DNA of 64,000 nucleotides from assembly GCA_049315825.1 (NCBI GenBank), contig JBMOJK010000001.1, positions 1 to 64,000 on the forward strand, read 5' to 3'. The notes under the pieces were generated by a model. The model was not told where the DNA came from and did not search any database. It worked only from the letters and a program-made list of their open reading frames with translations. Within the stretch, counting starts at the first letter, position 1. Every line of letters starts with the position of its first letter. Positions 49,799-58,848 of the stretch are shown in pieces. This DNA comes from JBMOJK01 sp049315825 (GTDB lineage: Bacteria; Patescibacteriota; Gracilibacteria; BD1-5; UBA2023). A program made the translations under genes and the position numbers.

Positions 49799-51586
49799 AT
49801 GGCTATCCTCTCATCTGACATCCGAAGCAAGTATCTCGAATTCTTCAAGACGAAGGCACACGCGGTCATCCCATCTGCCCCACTCATCCCAGAGAACGAT
49901 CCATCAGTTCTCTTCAATACTGCGGGTATGCAGCCTCTTGTTCCGTACCTTCTCGGTGAGCCACATCCTATGGGAAAGCGTATCGCTGATGTGCAGAAAT
50001 GTGTACGAACTGGAGATATCGACGATGTTGGTGATGATACACATCTCACATTCTTCGAAATGCTCGGAAACTGGTCACTTGGAGACTATTTCAAGAAGGA
50101 CTCAATCGCTTGGTCATGGGAATTTCTCACGGATAAGAAGTGGCTTGGTCTCGATCCAAAGATGATCAGCGTAACAGTATTCGAAGGAGACGAAAATGCT
50201 CCACTTGATAGCGAGAGTATCGCGATCTGGAAGGATGTTTGGGCGAAAAATGGTCTTGATTTCGGTGATGAACGCATCGCGCGACTTCCTGCCGAGGACA
50301 ACTGGTGGGCTGCTGGGCCAACTGGACCATGCGGACCAGACACTGAGATCTTCTACTGGGTAGGAGAAGGAGAACCGCAGGGAAACAAAGGAACTCACTC
50401 GAAGCAGTGGATGGAGATCTGGAATAATGTCTTCATGCAGTACAACCGCGTAGACGAGAAAACTCTCGTAACGCTTCCTGCTCAGTGTGTCGACACTGGT
50501 ATGGGACTCGAGCGTGTAACTGCGACGCTTAACGGTGTAAAGAATGTATACGAGACCGATATCTTCGCGGATGTTCTTACAAAGATCCAGAGTATCGTTG
50601 GCGCATCATACGATGCACGTGGGGCCCGTATCATCGCGGACCACATCCGATCTGCCTCTCACATGATCGCCGATGGTTGTGTGCCAAAGAATGTCGATCA
50701 GGGTTATATCCTCCGCCGACTCATCCGTCGTGCGATCCGAGAATTCTACAAGATGGGGTACGAGCAGCCAGTGATCGCACAGATTGCTGAACTCTATATC
50801 GCGAAATTCTCAGATGTCTACGAGTCAGTGAAGAACAATGCTGGAAAGATCATCGAAGAACTCAATCGTGAAGAAGAAAAGTTCGCAAAGACGGTAAATC
50901 AGGGAATGAAAGAATTCGAGAAGATTGCCAAAGATGGAACTGAAGTCATCGATGGAAAATCTGCATTCACTCTCTTCGATACATACGGATTCCCGCTTGA
51001 GATGACAAAAGAACTCGCCAAGGAGCGTGGACTGAGCGTAGATGAAGCTGGATTTAACGAAGCATTCGCTCGTCACCAAGAACTCTCACGAACCGCTGCG
51101 GAAGGAAAATTCAAGGGAGGACTGGCTGATCAGGGAGAAGAGACTACTGCCCTCCATACAGCTTGTCACCTTATGCTTGCCGGACTTCGTAAGGTACTCG
51201 GGGCACACGTTCATCAGGCAGGTTCGAATATCACATCTGAGCGACTCAGATTCGACTTCACTCACCCTGAGAAAGTCACTCCAGAACAGCTCACACAGAT
51301 CGAAGACTTCGTCAACAATGCTATCAACTCAGGCTTGAGTGTTACGATCAGCGAAGAAGCAAAGGAAGCAGCAAAAGCTCGTGGTGTCGAAGGCGCATTC
51401 TGGGAAAAGTATCCAGACGTCGTAACTGTCTACAAGATGCAAGGAGGCGACGGAGTAATCTACTCAGAAGAACTCTGTGGAGGTCCTCACGTAGTAACTT
51501 CTGCCAATATGGGAAAGTTCAAAATCCAAAAAGAAGAATCATCCAGCTCTGGAGTTCGCCGAATCAAGGCAGTTCTTGAGAAATAA
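49799..51586 (+). CDS. alaS: Alanine-tRNA ligase, truncated form
   Basis: A 595-residue AlaRS, about 280 shorter than usual. The class II catalytic domain (FFEMLGNWSLGDYFKK, GPTGPCGPDTEIFY, CVDTGMGLERVTA) and tRNA-recognition domain are followed by an editing domain with zinc ligands in TALHTACHLM and the Cys/His of ELCGGPHV. The C-terminal C-Ala domain is missing; the frame ends just after the editing domain at a terminator. This short form is common in CPR bacteria. No UGA codon. Confidence 0.95.
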   Translation: MAILSSDIRSKYLEFFKTKAHAVIPSAPLIPENDPSVLFNTAGMQPLVPYLLGEPHPMGKRIADVQKCVRTGDIDDVGDDTHLTFFEMLGNWSLGDYFKKDSIAWSWEFLTDKKWLGLDPKMISVTVFEGDENAPLDSESIAIWKDVWAKNGLDFGDERIARLPAEDNWWAAGPTGPCGPDTEIFYWVGEGEPQGNKGTHSKQWMEIWNNVFMQYNRVDEKTLVTLPAQCVDTGMGLERVTATLNGVKNVYETDIFADVLTKIQSIVGASYDARGARIIADHIRSASHMIADGCVPKNVDQGYILRRLIRRAIREFYKMGYEQPVIAQIAELYIAKFSDVYESVKNNAGKIIEELNREEEKFAKTVNQGMKEFEKIAKDGTEVIDGKSAFTLFDTYGFPLEMTKELAKERGLSVDEAGFNEAFARHQELSRTAAEGKFKGGLADQGEETTALHTACHLMLAGLRKVLGAHVHQAGSNITSERLRFDFTHPEKVTPEQLTQIEDFVNNAINSGLSVTISEEAKEAAKARGVEGAFWEKYPDVVTVYKMQGGDGVIYSEELCGGPHVVTSANMGKFKIQKEESSSSGVRRIKAVLEK

Positions 51587-51623
51587 AAAATTCCCCTTCG
51601 TAGAAATACGAAGGGGAATTTTT
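51585..51623. terminator. Bidirectional rho-independent terminator
   Basis: ATTCCCCTTCGTA pairs with TACGAAGGGGAAT around GAAA, with A- and T-runs on both sides, between the alaS stop and the minus-strand membrane gene stop. Confidence 0.9.
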
Positions 51624-51624
51624 A

Positions 51625-52797
51625 TTAAACCTTATAGCTCACTGATTTCTCTTCTTGAGACTTTGTACGGATCACCTTCGTGCTCGATATGAGTCCGAAC
51701 GAAAGGAACGATATGAGTGCTGAGAGCTCATAGAGAACAGGGATACGATAGAATGGTCGAGACTTAATCGTTGCAAGACCGAGGCTGATTGGAAGCAGTG
51801 CGAGTGTGAGGATTGGGTCAAACATTCCATAATAATATCCTGCACACCCCACGATCGCGGTAAGTACTATTCCCTGTCCGATCGCCATGACGTATGGTGA
51901 TTTACCTGGAGCAAAGAATCGTACGATATAGAGCAGATTGAGAACTGGGATATAGATGATATACGGCGAGAATGGCCCTGGTGATCCATTGAAATATCCA
52001 GCAAGTTCTGTGTCTGTTTTTGCTTCCATATGATACCGTTCGATCATACGAGTTTTGAAACTTAGGTCATCCTTCTTGCCAATGATCGCCTGTCCAATAT
52101 CCGCGATATATCGAGGAAGTGTACGGTACACGAGAGCAATGTCTTCCAATCCTGGAATTACCGAAAACATACCCAAGAATTCGATTCCCTTTCCGAGAAA
52201 GAGCAAAATCCCGATTGTAACGAGCAGTACTACATAGAAAAACATCAGCGATACGAGCACACTTTCTCACTTTGAAAAAACAAAGAGCAGGAGCGAAAGC
52301 ACGCTCATCAATCCACCCACGCGAATCCCGAGTCTCGTCAGTGGAGTTTTTAGATGTTCGTAGATAAACAGTCCTACAAATGGCACAAAAGAAAGCACGC
52401 TTCGAATCATTTCAGATTCCGAATTCGTAGATACCCCCGAAAGATTTTCCAATCCTAGATCGAGTGAAAGAGAGAATCCCGTTGCAGACTTCCCTGCGAA
52501 GGCTCGTGATGCCCCGAGAAATAACTGAAAAAATATATACGCAAACACTGCGATCAAAAGAATTCGATCCAAAGGAATCGGTACAAATGGCACTGTAATC
52601 GAGAGCAGCTTCGAAACCAACATCTGATGCAAGATGATATATCCTGCAAGAAGAGCATGGATCTTCGTAGCGGCTTTTGCATGAGTTCGAACGAACGGTT
52701 CTGCAAAATTAGGATTTCGTCGCGCAAGCAGGAAGAGAAATCCTAGGAAGAAGTAACTGATTGCCGCATTTGTGCGGACTTTGTGTGAGATATCCAT
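51625..52797 (-). CDS. Polytopic membrane protein of unknown function
   Basis: A 390-residue protein with about nine membrane helices. One UGA glycine (complement of 52267-52269) in LLFVFSK-G-ESV joins two fragments in the same frame. The N-terminal part (NAAISYFFLGFLFLLARRNP, then FVRTHAKAATKIH) resembles DUF4870/Tic20-like small membrane proteins, whose helices pack around a conserved F-V-R-x-H-A pattern. The second half is unlike anything I recognise. Confidence 0.72.
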
Positions 52798-52930
52798 GTG
52801 GATATGCTACCACACATCAAAATCCACAGCAAGACCCTGCTCTTGCCGAAGTTATAAAAAATCTTTTAAATAACTTTGTCTTTTCGTACAAGATATATTG
52901 AAATAGGCGCACCTCTAAAAACAAATACCT

Positions 52931-53077
52931 ATGCACACACAAAACAACCACTCACCACTCCAGACTATTCGATCTCACAAAAGCTCTGCTTCACAGAGCG
53001 TACAGAATCGAACATTCGCTACACTCGGCTCGCTCATCAATATGTGCGGTACTGATCTCTCAGTTTACAGCCGTTAA
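52931..53077 (+). CDS. Possible small protein
   Basis: A 48-residue frame (ATG 52931, TAA 53075-53077) rich in Ser, Gln, Asn and His with no hydrophobic segment. It is followed after 15 bases by a strong terminator, so something is transcribed here. No ribosome-binding site and no homologue recognised. Could equally be a non-coding RNA ending at that terminator. Confidence 0.35.
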   Translation: MHTQNNHSPLQTIRSHKSSASQSVQNRTFATLGSLINMCGTDLSVYSR

Positions 53078-53092
53078 ACTACACTCTCAAAC

Positions 53093-53122
53093 ACAAAAAT
53101 AGGCCTATAGGCCTATTTTTGT
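53093..53122. terminator. Bidirectional rho-independent terminator
   Basis: ACAAAAATAGGCC pairs with GGCCTATTTTTGT around TATA. Confidence 0.87.
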
Positions 53123-53135
53123 GTTCATCGAAGAA

Positions 53136-53786
53136 CTATACAGTCTTGATCACTTCGTCAGCTGAGAAGCGTGACTTTGCGTAGTGTGCAGTCTTGTCAT
53201 CTGCATGACGGTATCCAAGTGCGATAGCCGCAACTGCAGTATAAGGTGTTCCTTCGAGTCCGAGGATTTTGTCGTAGTCTGCTGGACTAATTCCTTCGAG
53301 CATACATGTATCAATCCCAAGGAGTGCTGCAGAAAGTCCGACGAATCCCATAGCAATATACGCCTGACGCTGAGTCCATGCGAGGTGATTCATGGCAGTA
53401 TTGTTTGCCACTGCATTCACCATCATATCACGGTATCCAGCGAGTGATTCTGTAGAGATAGATCGGGTTTCCGCCATACTTGCGATGTATTTCTCTACGT
53501 GCGCAACGTCAACATTGCGAAGTGTAGTAAATACAACATAGTGTGATGCATCTTCTACCTGTCCTTGATTCCAAGATGCTGCTCGGAGTGTTGTACGAGT
53601 TGCAGGGGTTTCTACCACGATAAACTGCCATGGCTGAAGTCCGTAGGAAGATGGAGCAAGTCGGAGAGATTCCTTGAGTGCATGCATATCTTCTTCAGAT
53701 ATCTTTGCAGTAGGATCGAACATCTTAGTTGCATATCGTGCTCCAAGTGTTTCAATAAGAGTCTCTGGAGAAATAACTTTTTTCAT
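53136..53786 (-). CDS. Nitroreductase family NAD(P)H-dependent oxidoreductase
   Basis: A 216-residue FMN-dependent nitroreductase of the NfsB type. The N-terminal region ARYATKMFDPTAKISEEDM, the FMN-binding LAPSSYGLQPWQFIVVE and the C-terminal ALGYRHADDK are characteristic. It reduces quinones or nitro compounds, or acts in redox balance. No UGA codon. Divergent from the HxlR regulator, sharing an AT-rich region with operator-like palindromes, so it is the probable target of that regulator. Confidence 0.92.
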   Translation of the reverse strand: MKKVISPETLIETLGARYATKMFDPTAKISEEDMHALKESLRLAPSSYGLQPWQFIVVETPATRTTLRAASWNQGQVEDASHYVVFTTLRNVDVAHVEKYIASMAETRSISTESLAGYRDMMVNAVANNTAMNHLAWTQRQAYIAMGFVGLSAALLGIDTCMLEGISPADYDKILGLEGTPYTAVAAIALGYRHADDKTAHYAKSRFSADEVIKTV

Positions 53787-53813
53787 ATCTATATATAAAA
53801 CAAAATAATTGGA

Positions 53814-53841
53814 TTGCAGTATATAGTTAACTATATATAAT
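53814..53841 (+). promoter_or_regulatory. hxlR promoter with operator palindrome in the spacer
   Basis: TTGCAG (53814-53819), a 16-base spacer and a perfect TATAAT (53836-53841). A perfect 18-bp palindrome, TATATAGTT/AACTATATA at 53820-53837, fills the spacer between the -35 and -10. A second palindrome, AAGTACTT (53844-53851), and TTAC/GTAA halves follow downstream. Binding of the HxlR protein here would block both divergent promoters (inference). Confidence 0.6.
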
Positions 53842-53885
53842 ACAAGTACTTACATAAAAGTAATATACTCACTTAAAAGGTAGTT

Positions 53886-54254
53886 ATGCGAAGCTGTGAT
53901 GAAAATATGGAAGAAAAATCATGATCGTTTATGGTCCAGGATCGATGTTTTTATTGTCCTGTGATGCTGGCGATGGATATTCTCGGTGGAAAATGGAAGA
54001 TCCCACTCCTCTGGCACCTCATCGAATCCGGAACTCTGCGCTATGGCGAACTAAAGCGCACACTCTGAAACGTGACTGATAAGATGCTCATCCAGTCACT
54101 GCGAGAACTTGAGACCGATGGTATCATCATCCGCTCCGTAGAAGCAACCGTCCCTCCCAAAGTATCATACACCCTCACCGAACACGGTAAACAAGCTGAA
54201 TCTCTCATCCGAAATATGCAATCATTCGGAGAAAGTTTCAAAAAGAAAGCATAG
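53886..54254 (+). CDS. HxlR family transcriptional regulator
   Basis: A 122-residue winged-helix regulator of the HxlR family, typically redox- or aldehyde-responsive. An N-terminal Cys (Cys4) and CFYCPV precede the family motif MDILGGKWKIPLLWHL; the recognition helix region reads LKRTL-G-NVTDKMLIQSLREL, where UGA (54066-54068) gives the conserved glycine. A second UGA (53922) lies near the start. The standard code would leave only the last 60 residues. Start ATG 53886 follows AAAAGG at a five-base spacing. Confidence 0.92.
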
Positions 54255-54319
54255 TACTCGACAGCACAAATCATCAGGCAAGTTATTAAACTCGTTGATA
54301 AAATCATAAAAGGAGTGTA

Positions 54320-54370
54320 ATGACCGAAGTAAAGCCCATCAACGAAAAAAGCTGGTTTCACTCCACTTAA
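54320..54370 (+). CDS. Possible 16-residue microprotein or leader peptide
   Basis: ATG 54320 follows AAAGGAGTGTA, one of the best ribosome-binding sites in the window, and the frame MTEVKPINEKSWFHST ends one base into the terminator hairpin. Such a layout suggests either a true microprotein co-transcribed with hxlR or a leader peptide whose translation affects the terminator. Nothing lies downstream on this strand for 1.8 kb, so an attenuation role has no obvious target. Confidence 0.35.
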   Translation: MTEVKPINEKSWFHST

Positions 54371-54396
54371 AAAGAGGCACATAGTGCCTCTTTTTA
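54369..54396. terminator. Bidirectional rho-independent terminator
   Basis: AAAAAGAGGCAC pairs with GTGCCTCTTTTT around ATA, after the microprotein frame. Confidence 0.87.
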
Positions 54397-54427
54397 AGTG
54401 TCAATCCACTCATCAAAAATAAAAACC

Positions 54428-56170
54428 CTAATTTTTAATACAACGAAGAGAGAAGCCAACGGCACGAGGATTGGTAACAGTAGTACTGCTTGCGCCAGAA
54501 GTAAAGTACGCATAGTAAGCGCGAGCAGAGCTCAAAGAAGAAGACCAGTAGTAGCCATATTCACCCTGAGCGAAATAATTACCATTCGACCAGCTTCGGA
54601 AACCAGCATAAGGAAACTTCATAGCACAAACAGTGCGGTCATAGACATTTGCCTGCGAACAAGAACCAAACGTACTTGCTGAATTTATAATCGAGTAGAG
54701 CATTCCCCATTGGGTCGTATTGTCGCTCGTTCCTCCGGTCGGGATGTGGTAGCCAGCAGGACACGGCCCCTGATTATCCCCACCGTTCCCTGTATTCCAT
54801 CCTCACAATGGATTGACAGCTCCAGCCCATTTCCAGTCTCCATAGGTCGCGTCTCCTTGGTAGAAATTAGCATCTCAGGTCGTGTTAGCAGGAGAAGCAA
54901 AAGCCCCGCCCCATTGACTGGTTACCCATGCACCTGATGTCACATTATCGTTTCGTCCCCATTGGTAAAAATTTCCCTGAACCGCACTTACGCGATTCGT
55001 TGGTAACGCCGGATCAGAATGTAGTGACTGCACTGGAACGGTATCGTACCCGACTGTTGTAGTTGCACCAACATTACACGCAGCCCATATTTGTACATTG
55101 TTTGTGCCTCATTGCCAGATTGCAATATCATTTGTATCGCATGTAGGATCAGCTTTTGTACTAGAAACTCCGATGCCCGCAGCCGTAACTGTCACAATCG
55201 CTCCACTCAAACTAAAACTTTGACCAACCGTATAGGTAGCTCCAGAAGAGTATGTCGCTGGCAGAGATACAGAAGATGAAGTACCCGGCTTACTACCTAG
55301 ATGATTCTGAAGAATACTTGTACCAAGACTTACAAGACCCGGAGAAGAAGTAGCAAGAAGTCCTGAAATTTCCGAAGTTCGAGTAATTGTAGCTCAAGTA
55401 TAAGCACTCTGAAGTGCATTCATGAAATCTGTAATTCCTAAGCTGGAATCATCCTTCGGAAGCACTGAACCAGAAAACACTACTCGATTTGGATTATATG
55501 GGACTCCTATTTTATTAGAGTTAGCATGCATCAGAAGTGTACCAGAAAGGCTATTCGTTGAAATCTCATAGCTTCCACCAGCTGTACCAATGTTCGTAAT
55601 GATACTCGGAGTTGCAAGTACATAGATCATCCCGCCTGTCTGCGTCTTAGCTACGAGTCAACCGTATGTTCATTTTATCAGCGCAATATTGGGATTACCA
55701 CTTTCAGCATACGCAGTATCAATGAGTGATGAGGAAGCTGAAAGTACATCCCCCTCATAGGAAGCCTGAATCTGATATGCATTTCAGAATCCGAGCACAG
55801 AATACACGTAACTCTGATTACTCAGTGGATCAACTGGACTCTTGTTAATATTGGCATTCACAAGCTTTGCATGGGCTCCTGCACCAAAAACTCATTGCGT
55901 CCAAACAGTTCATCCAGAGTATGTCACCAAGAATGATGAATCTGGCGCAGGATACATACCAGAAACCACTTGATTAAACTCAAGAGACTTCATTATGGCT
56001 GTAATATCAGAAACTCGACTGGAGTCTCTAGCACTGCTGGAGTATCACTGCAAAGAAAGAAATCCAATCGTTCCCAATATGGCAAGAATTGAGATTGTCA
56101 CAATAAGTTCTACAAGGGTAAAACCGTTTTGAATAGCATTATTGAAAACGGGGTGGGATAATTTTTTCAT
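54428..56170 (-). CDS. Prepilin with C-terminal FISUMP domain
   Basis: A 580-residue protein made continuous by about ten UGA glycines. The N-terminus is a class III prepilin signal, QNGFTLVELIVTISILAILG, with G|F cleavage and Glu at +5. A long pilin-like region follows (to about residue 290), then a C-terminal FISUMP domain (Fibrobacter succinogenes major paralogous domain) with IWAACNVGAT, GDWKWAGAV, CPAGYHIPT, YYWSSS and the terminal GFSLRCIKN. The fold of FISUMP suggests a lectin- or adhesin-like tip. It would be exported and possibly assembled by the pilus machinery encoded at 1.9-6.8 kb. Confidence 0.88.
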
Positions 56171-56241
56171 ATATAGATTTAAGTCGACATTCATCATACG
56201 AAGTGCAACATATTGTTCAAATACAATCTAGAGAATTCATC

Positions 56242-56274
56242 AAAAATTCCCCTTCCTATGAAAGGGGAATTTTT
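56242..56274. terminator. Bidirectional rho-independent terminator
   Basis: AAAAATTCCCCTT pairs with AAGGGGAATTTTT (one mismatch) around the loop CCTATGA. Confidence 0.75.
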
Positions 56275-56348
56275 GGGTTCAGTAGCCCGGGTATGATTCT
56301 TAATTGGTAGGAATTTGCTGAACTTGCGGAAACCGGAAAAGAATATAT

Positions 56349-57095
56349 CTAATCGGTAACTCTTTTTTGTGTAACCTCTCGAATCTTCTCTCTTCACTTT
56401 TTAAAATGAGATGCCATTCTAAGTACAACCTCCAATACTCTTGTTTGTATGGATACAGATTTCTCCTTCAAATCAGCATAGGTGAGATATTTTCATCAAA
56501 GCTTTTTTAGAGTCTTCTCCGCAGAAACAGGAGAAATACTCATCCATGAGTTTTCGGGCTTGTTTCTCTCAAATGCCTGGCCAATTCTTTTCGTATGAAA
56601 ATCACTCGAAAGTGGGGCAATATTAACTGTATTATGCTGCCATTGAGGGGTGATTTCTTGGATTATCTTCATCGACTTCTCAGCATTATCTTCAGTATCA
56701 ACAGCTTCATCTTCCAAGTAGATCATCACCTTGCGATTTCCTATATAAATAGGAAATCATTTGCTTTCGCCTGTATCTTCCACAAAAGACACTCATCCTG
56801 GAATCTTTCCACTCGCATCGAGCACTTTTAGGCGTTTCTTGAAGACATTATACATTTTAGCAGCCTCTGAGGGCTGGTCTTTTCCCATTGTATGAGATCA
56901 AGAAAAGATCATTGCAGTATCATTCTTATTCTTGAGAAGATCGAGTGCTTGAGTATTTACACTATCCATCACAAGTCCGACAGCAGCAGAACGGGCGCGC
57001 ACAACATTATCACCACCAAGTACAATAATAATGTCTAGTTTCTTTCTTGTCATTTCTGGCAGAGGATGTGTTTTATCAGATGAAACAAGATGCAT
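56349..57095 (-). CDS. DUF218/YdcF-like protein
   Basis: A 248-residue protein of the DUF218 family (YdcF/SanA type, some linked to envelope integrity). Typical features are IIIVLGGDNVVRARSAAVGL, the SAM- or nucleotide-like binding glycine run, IYLEDEAVDTEDNAEKSM (the E-x-x-S/x-x-T-x-E-N-A motif) and a later SSDFHTKRIG. The UGA glycine after MIFS, further ones in the middle (GGVSF) and two at the complement of 56493-56498 join the fragments. No signal peptide. Function uncertain. Confidence 0.75.
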
Positions 57096-57154
57096 ACACC
57101 AGAAGTACTTATGTATAAGTTTCTTTAAAAGATACTGATAATTAGGGAAATAAC

Positions 57155-57184
57155 AAAAAACTCAGGATGCACCTGAGTTTTTTT
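57155..57184. terminator. Bidirectional rho-independent terminator
   Basis: AAAAAACTCAGG pairs with CCTGAGTTTTTT around the loop ATGCA. It lies upstream of the DUF218 gene start and next to the orphan frame at 57183. Confidence 0.75.
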
Positions 57185-57386
57185 GTTGTTGGATTGTATA
57201 TGGTTGCGGTTTGCTGAACTCGGGCGAACCAAAATTATCGCATCCCCAAGCGCTTTCGAGATAGATGAGGAGTTCTTCAAAATGAACCCGAAAACGAACC
57301 ACGAAGCATTTGCCGAAATGCTGTGGGAAAGATGGAACTCCGGAAAGAAGTATTATCTTTCCAACAGAAAATCTTCCAAGGCGTAA
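57183..57386 (+). other. Orphan open frame of foreign character
   Basis: A 67-residue plus-strand frame (TTG 57183 to TAA 57386) with FAELGRTKIIASPSAFEIDE and a C-terminal basic end. It is followed by another frame from 57390 (KPNKREEWTKNKRYLAKKKR) that runs into the MarR gene on the other strand. Codon choice (CGG, CCG, ACG, GGG) differs from neighbouring genes and there is no UGA. No family recognised. The stretch 57187-57500 is probably a decayed or recently acquired segment rather than a working gene. Confidence 0.3.
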
Positions 57387-57499
57387 CAAATGTTTTATCC
57401 AATGGGGAACGTTTTTCCCTTCGAAAAACCAAACAAACGGGAAGAGTGGACCAAAAATAAGAGGTATCTGGCGAAAAAGAAACGGTGCCGAGCAATTTT

Positions 57500-57961
57500 T
57501 TATGAGTCCTCTATTTCTCAATACCACCAAGTATGTCATAGTGCATCTGCAAGGCGTGTTACTATTTGTTCCGCCTGATACATTTCATCTTCAGAAGCAA
57601 AATTACAAATCTTATTCCCCCATACTTTAAGCTGGTCTTGCGCTTTACACACACTCTTTGAGCCCTCATAGGTTCTATATATTCGACTTGTACGAGCATC
57701 TCTCGCATCACTTTCACGAGCAATTAAGCCACGTTTTTCAAGAGATTGCACTATTTTAGTAATTGCTCACGGAGTTAGACCGGTTGCCTTTGCCAAATCT
57801 GCTCCGCGCATTTTAAAACCATGTACGTATCCAAGTCGATCTAAAACTAAGTATTCGGATAGCTTCAATTCTCCAATTTGAGCTGCCATGTTCCGAGAAA
57901 TAGTTGGTTGTGTTGTTATTATTTTACTAATAAGAGAGTTTATTGGTGATGGTGATGACAT
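57500..57961 (-). CDS. MarR family transcriptional regulator
   Basis: A 153-residue winged-helix regulator. The helix-turn-helix region reads LAKATGLTP-G-AITKIVQSLEKRGLIARE, where UGA (complement of 57767-57769) gives the glycine at the turn, followed by the wing residues DARDARTSRIYRTYEG. Two more UGA glycines near the C-terminus (57536 and 57518) extend it to TAA at 57500. Its target is not evident; no divergent partner gene is present. Confidence 0.88.
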
Positions 57962-58145
57962 ATTTAATTTACTTAAAAAGTAATTGACTGCTCAAGTATA
58001 TAGAAACTAAGTATAGATTCAAGAAAATACAAAAAATCCGCCTCCATTCAATCTGGAAGACGTCTTTGAGTGTTTTTCGGTTAGTGTCACTCCGGTTTGG
58101 CGAACCAAATTGAAATGGACCGGGGCGAACCTAATTATGAGGTCC

Positions 58146-58177
58146 AAAAAAACCGCTTACCATAGAGGTAAACGGTC
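58146..58177 (-). terminator. Weak terminator downstream of the tRNAs
   Basis: On the minus strand CCGTTTACC and GGTAAGCGG form an imperfect hairpin followed by seven T residues, about 35 bases beyond tRNA-fMet. Confidence 0.5.
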
Positions 58178-58212
58178 CTTTGGATTTCGTGAGAAATGAT
58201 TGAATTCTTAAT

Positions 58213-58287
58213 TGGTTGCGGAGGTTCGAATCGAACGAACGACCTCAAGGTTATGAGCCTTGCGAGCTACCACTGCTCTACTCCGCG
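58213..58287 (-). tRNA. Initiator tRNA-fMet (CAT)
   Basis: Minus-strand cloverleaf with anticodon loop CTCATAA. The 5' C (CGCGGAG) faces A72 in CTCCGCA, the unpaired 1-72 position that marks bacterial initiator tRNAs. D-arm AGAGCAG and GTAGCTCG match known fMet tRNAs. CCA is encoded. Confidence 0.9.
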
Positions 58288-58337
58288 GAATATTTCGTGG
58301 CCACATTGTAGTGGAAATCTCACAAAATCAAATCAAT

Positions 58338-58412
58338 TGGTGCCAATGAGTGGAATTGAACCACCGACCGCAGGGGTATGAATCCTGTGCTCTACCACTG
58401 AGCTACATTGGC
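58338..58412 (-). tRNA. tRNA-Met (CAT), elongator or Ile2 type
   Basis: Minus-strand cloverleaf: acceptor GCCAATG/CATTGGC fully paired, anticodon loop TTCATAC giving CAT, T-arm GGTTCAATT and an encoded CCA. Full 1-72 pairing excludes the initiator type. A CAT tRNA of this kind may be elongator Met or the lysidine-modified Ile tRNA; the sequence alone does not decide. Confidence 0.85.
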
Positions 58413-58456
58413 AAGAAAGTGCGAGAAGGGTATACAAAATGCCGTCTTCGTCAAGT

Positions 58457-58482
58457 AAAAAACGGTCCGAGGACCATTTTTA
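58457..58482. terminator. Possible terminator
   Basis: CGGTCC/GGACC form a short hairpin with an A-run before and TTTTT after, between the 58502 gene stop and the tRNA-Met promoter region. Confidence 0.45.
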
Positions 58483-58501
58483 AAGTGATACAATTGGATA
58501 T

Positions 58502-58681
58502 TTAGCACAACTGTTCCTTTTTGCAGTGACTATAGGGTATCTTTCTGAGACAGCCAATGACGATCGCAAAGCAAAACAATCGAATATTCAACAATAAGAC
58601 ATCCTGTAAGGTCGCCCATACATGGAAAGAAGCTTGTACAAACAAGATGTTTCCTACTTCAACCAGTGTAAGATTTTGCAT
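58502..58681 (-). CDS. Small hydrophobic protein
   Basis: A 59-residue protein with one membrane-like segment (about residues 25-45) and a basic Cys-containing end (SHCKKEQLC). ATG 58681 follows a strong AGGAGG at a five-base spacing, and that choice gives a better start than the in-frame ATG at 58723. No UGA codon. It is divergent from fusA and probably uses the AT-rich region between. Function unknown. Confidence 0.55.
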   Translation of the reverse strand: MQNLTLVEVGNILFVQASFHVWATLQDVLLLNIRLFCFAIVIGCLRKIPYSHCKKEQLC

Positions 58682-58771
58682 GTCATCCTCCTGTGATTGT
58701 TGATCGAGGAGGGGCTTATACATCCAATATTAGGAAAGTCAAACTAGCACGGTTGCGTCGGGGTTTTCCAT

Positions 58772-58799
58772 TTGACTTCACCCCCCTTTTCTCTATCAT
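58772..58799 (+). promoter_or_regulatory. fusA promoter
   Basis: TTGACT (58772-58777), a 16-base C/T-rich spacer and TATCAT (58794-58799), 49 bases before the fusA ATG. No ribosome-binding site precedes the ATG. Confidence 0.55.
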
Positions 58800-58848
58800 A
58801 CACGCGTCATTTTTACGGACTGACTTTTTTTATTCTTCTTTTTACTGT

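Noticed and set aside
58338..58412. Tryptophan or glycine suppressor tRNA
   Set aside because: The anticodon is CAT. None of the six tRNAs in the window has a UCA anticodon, so the UGA decoder is not here.
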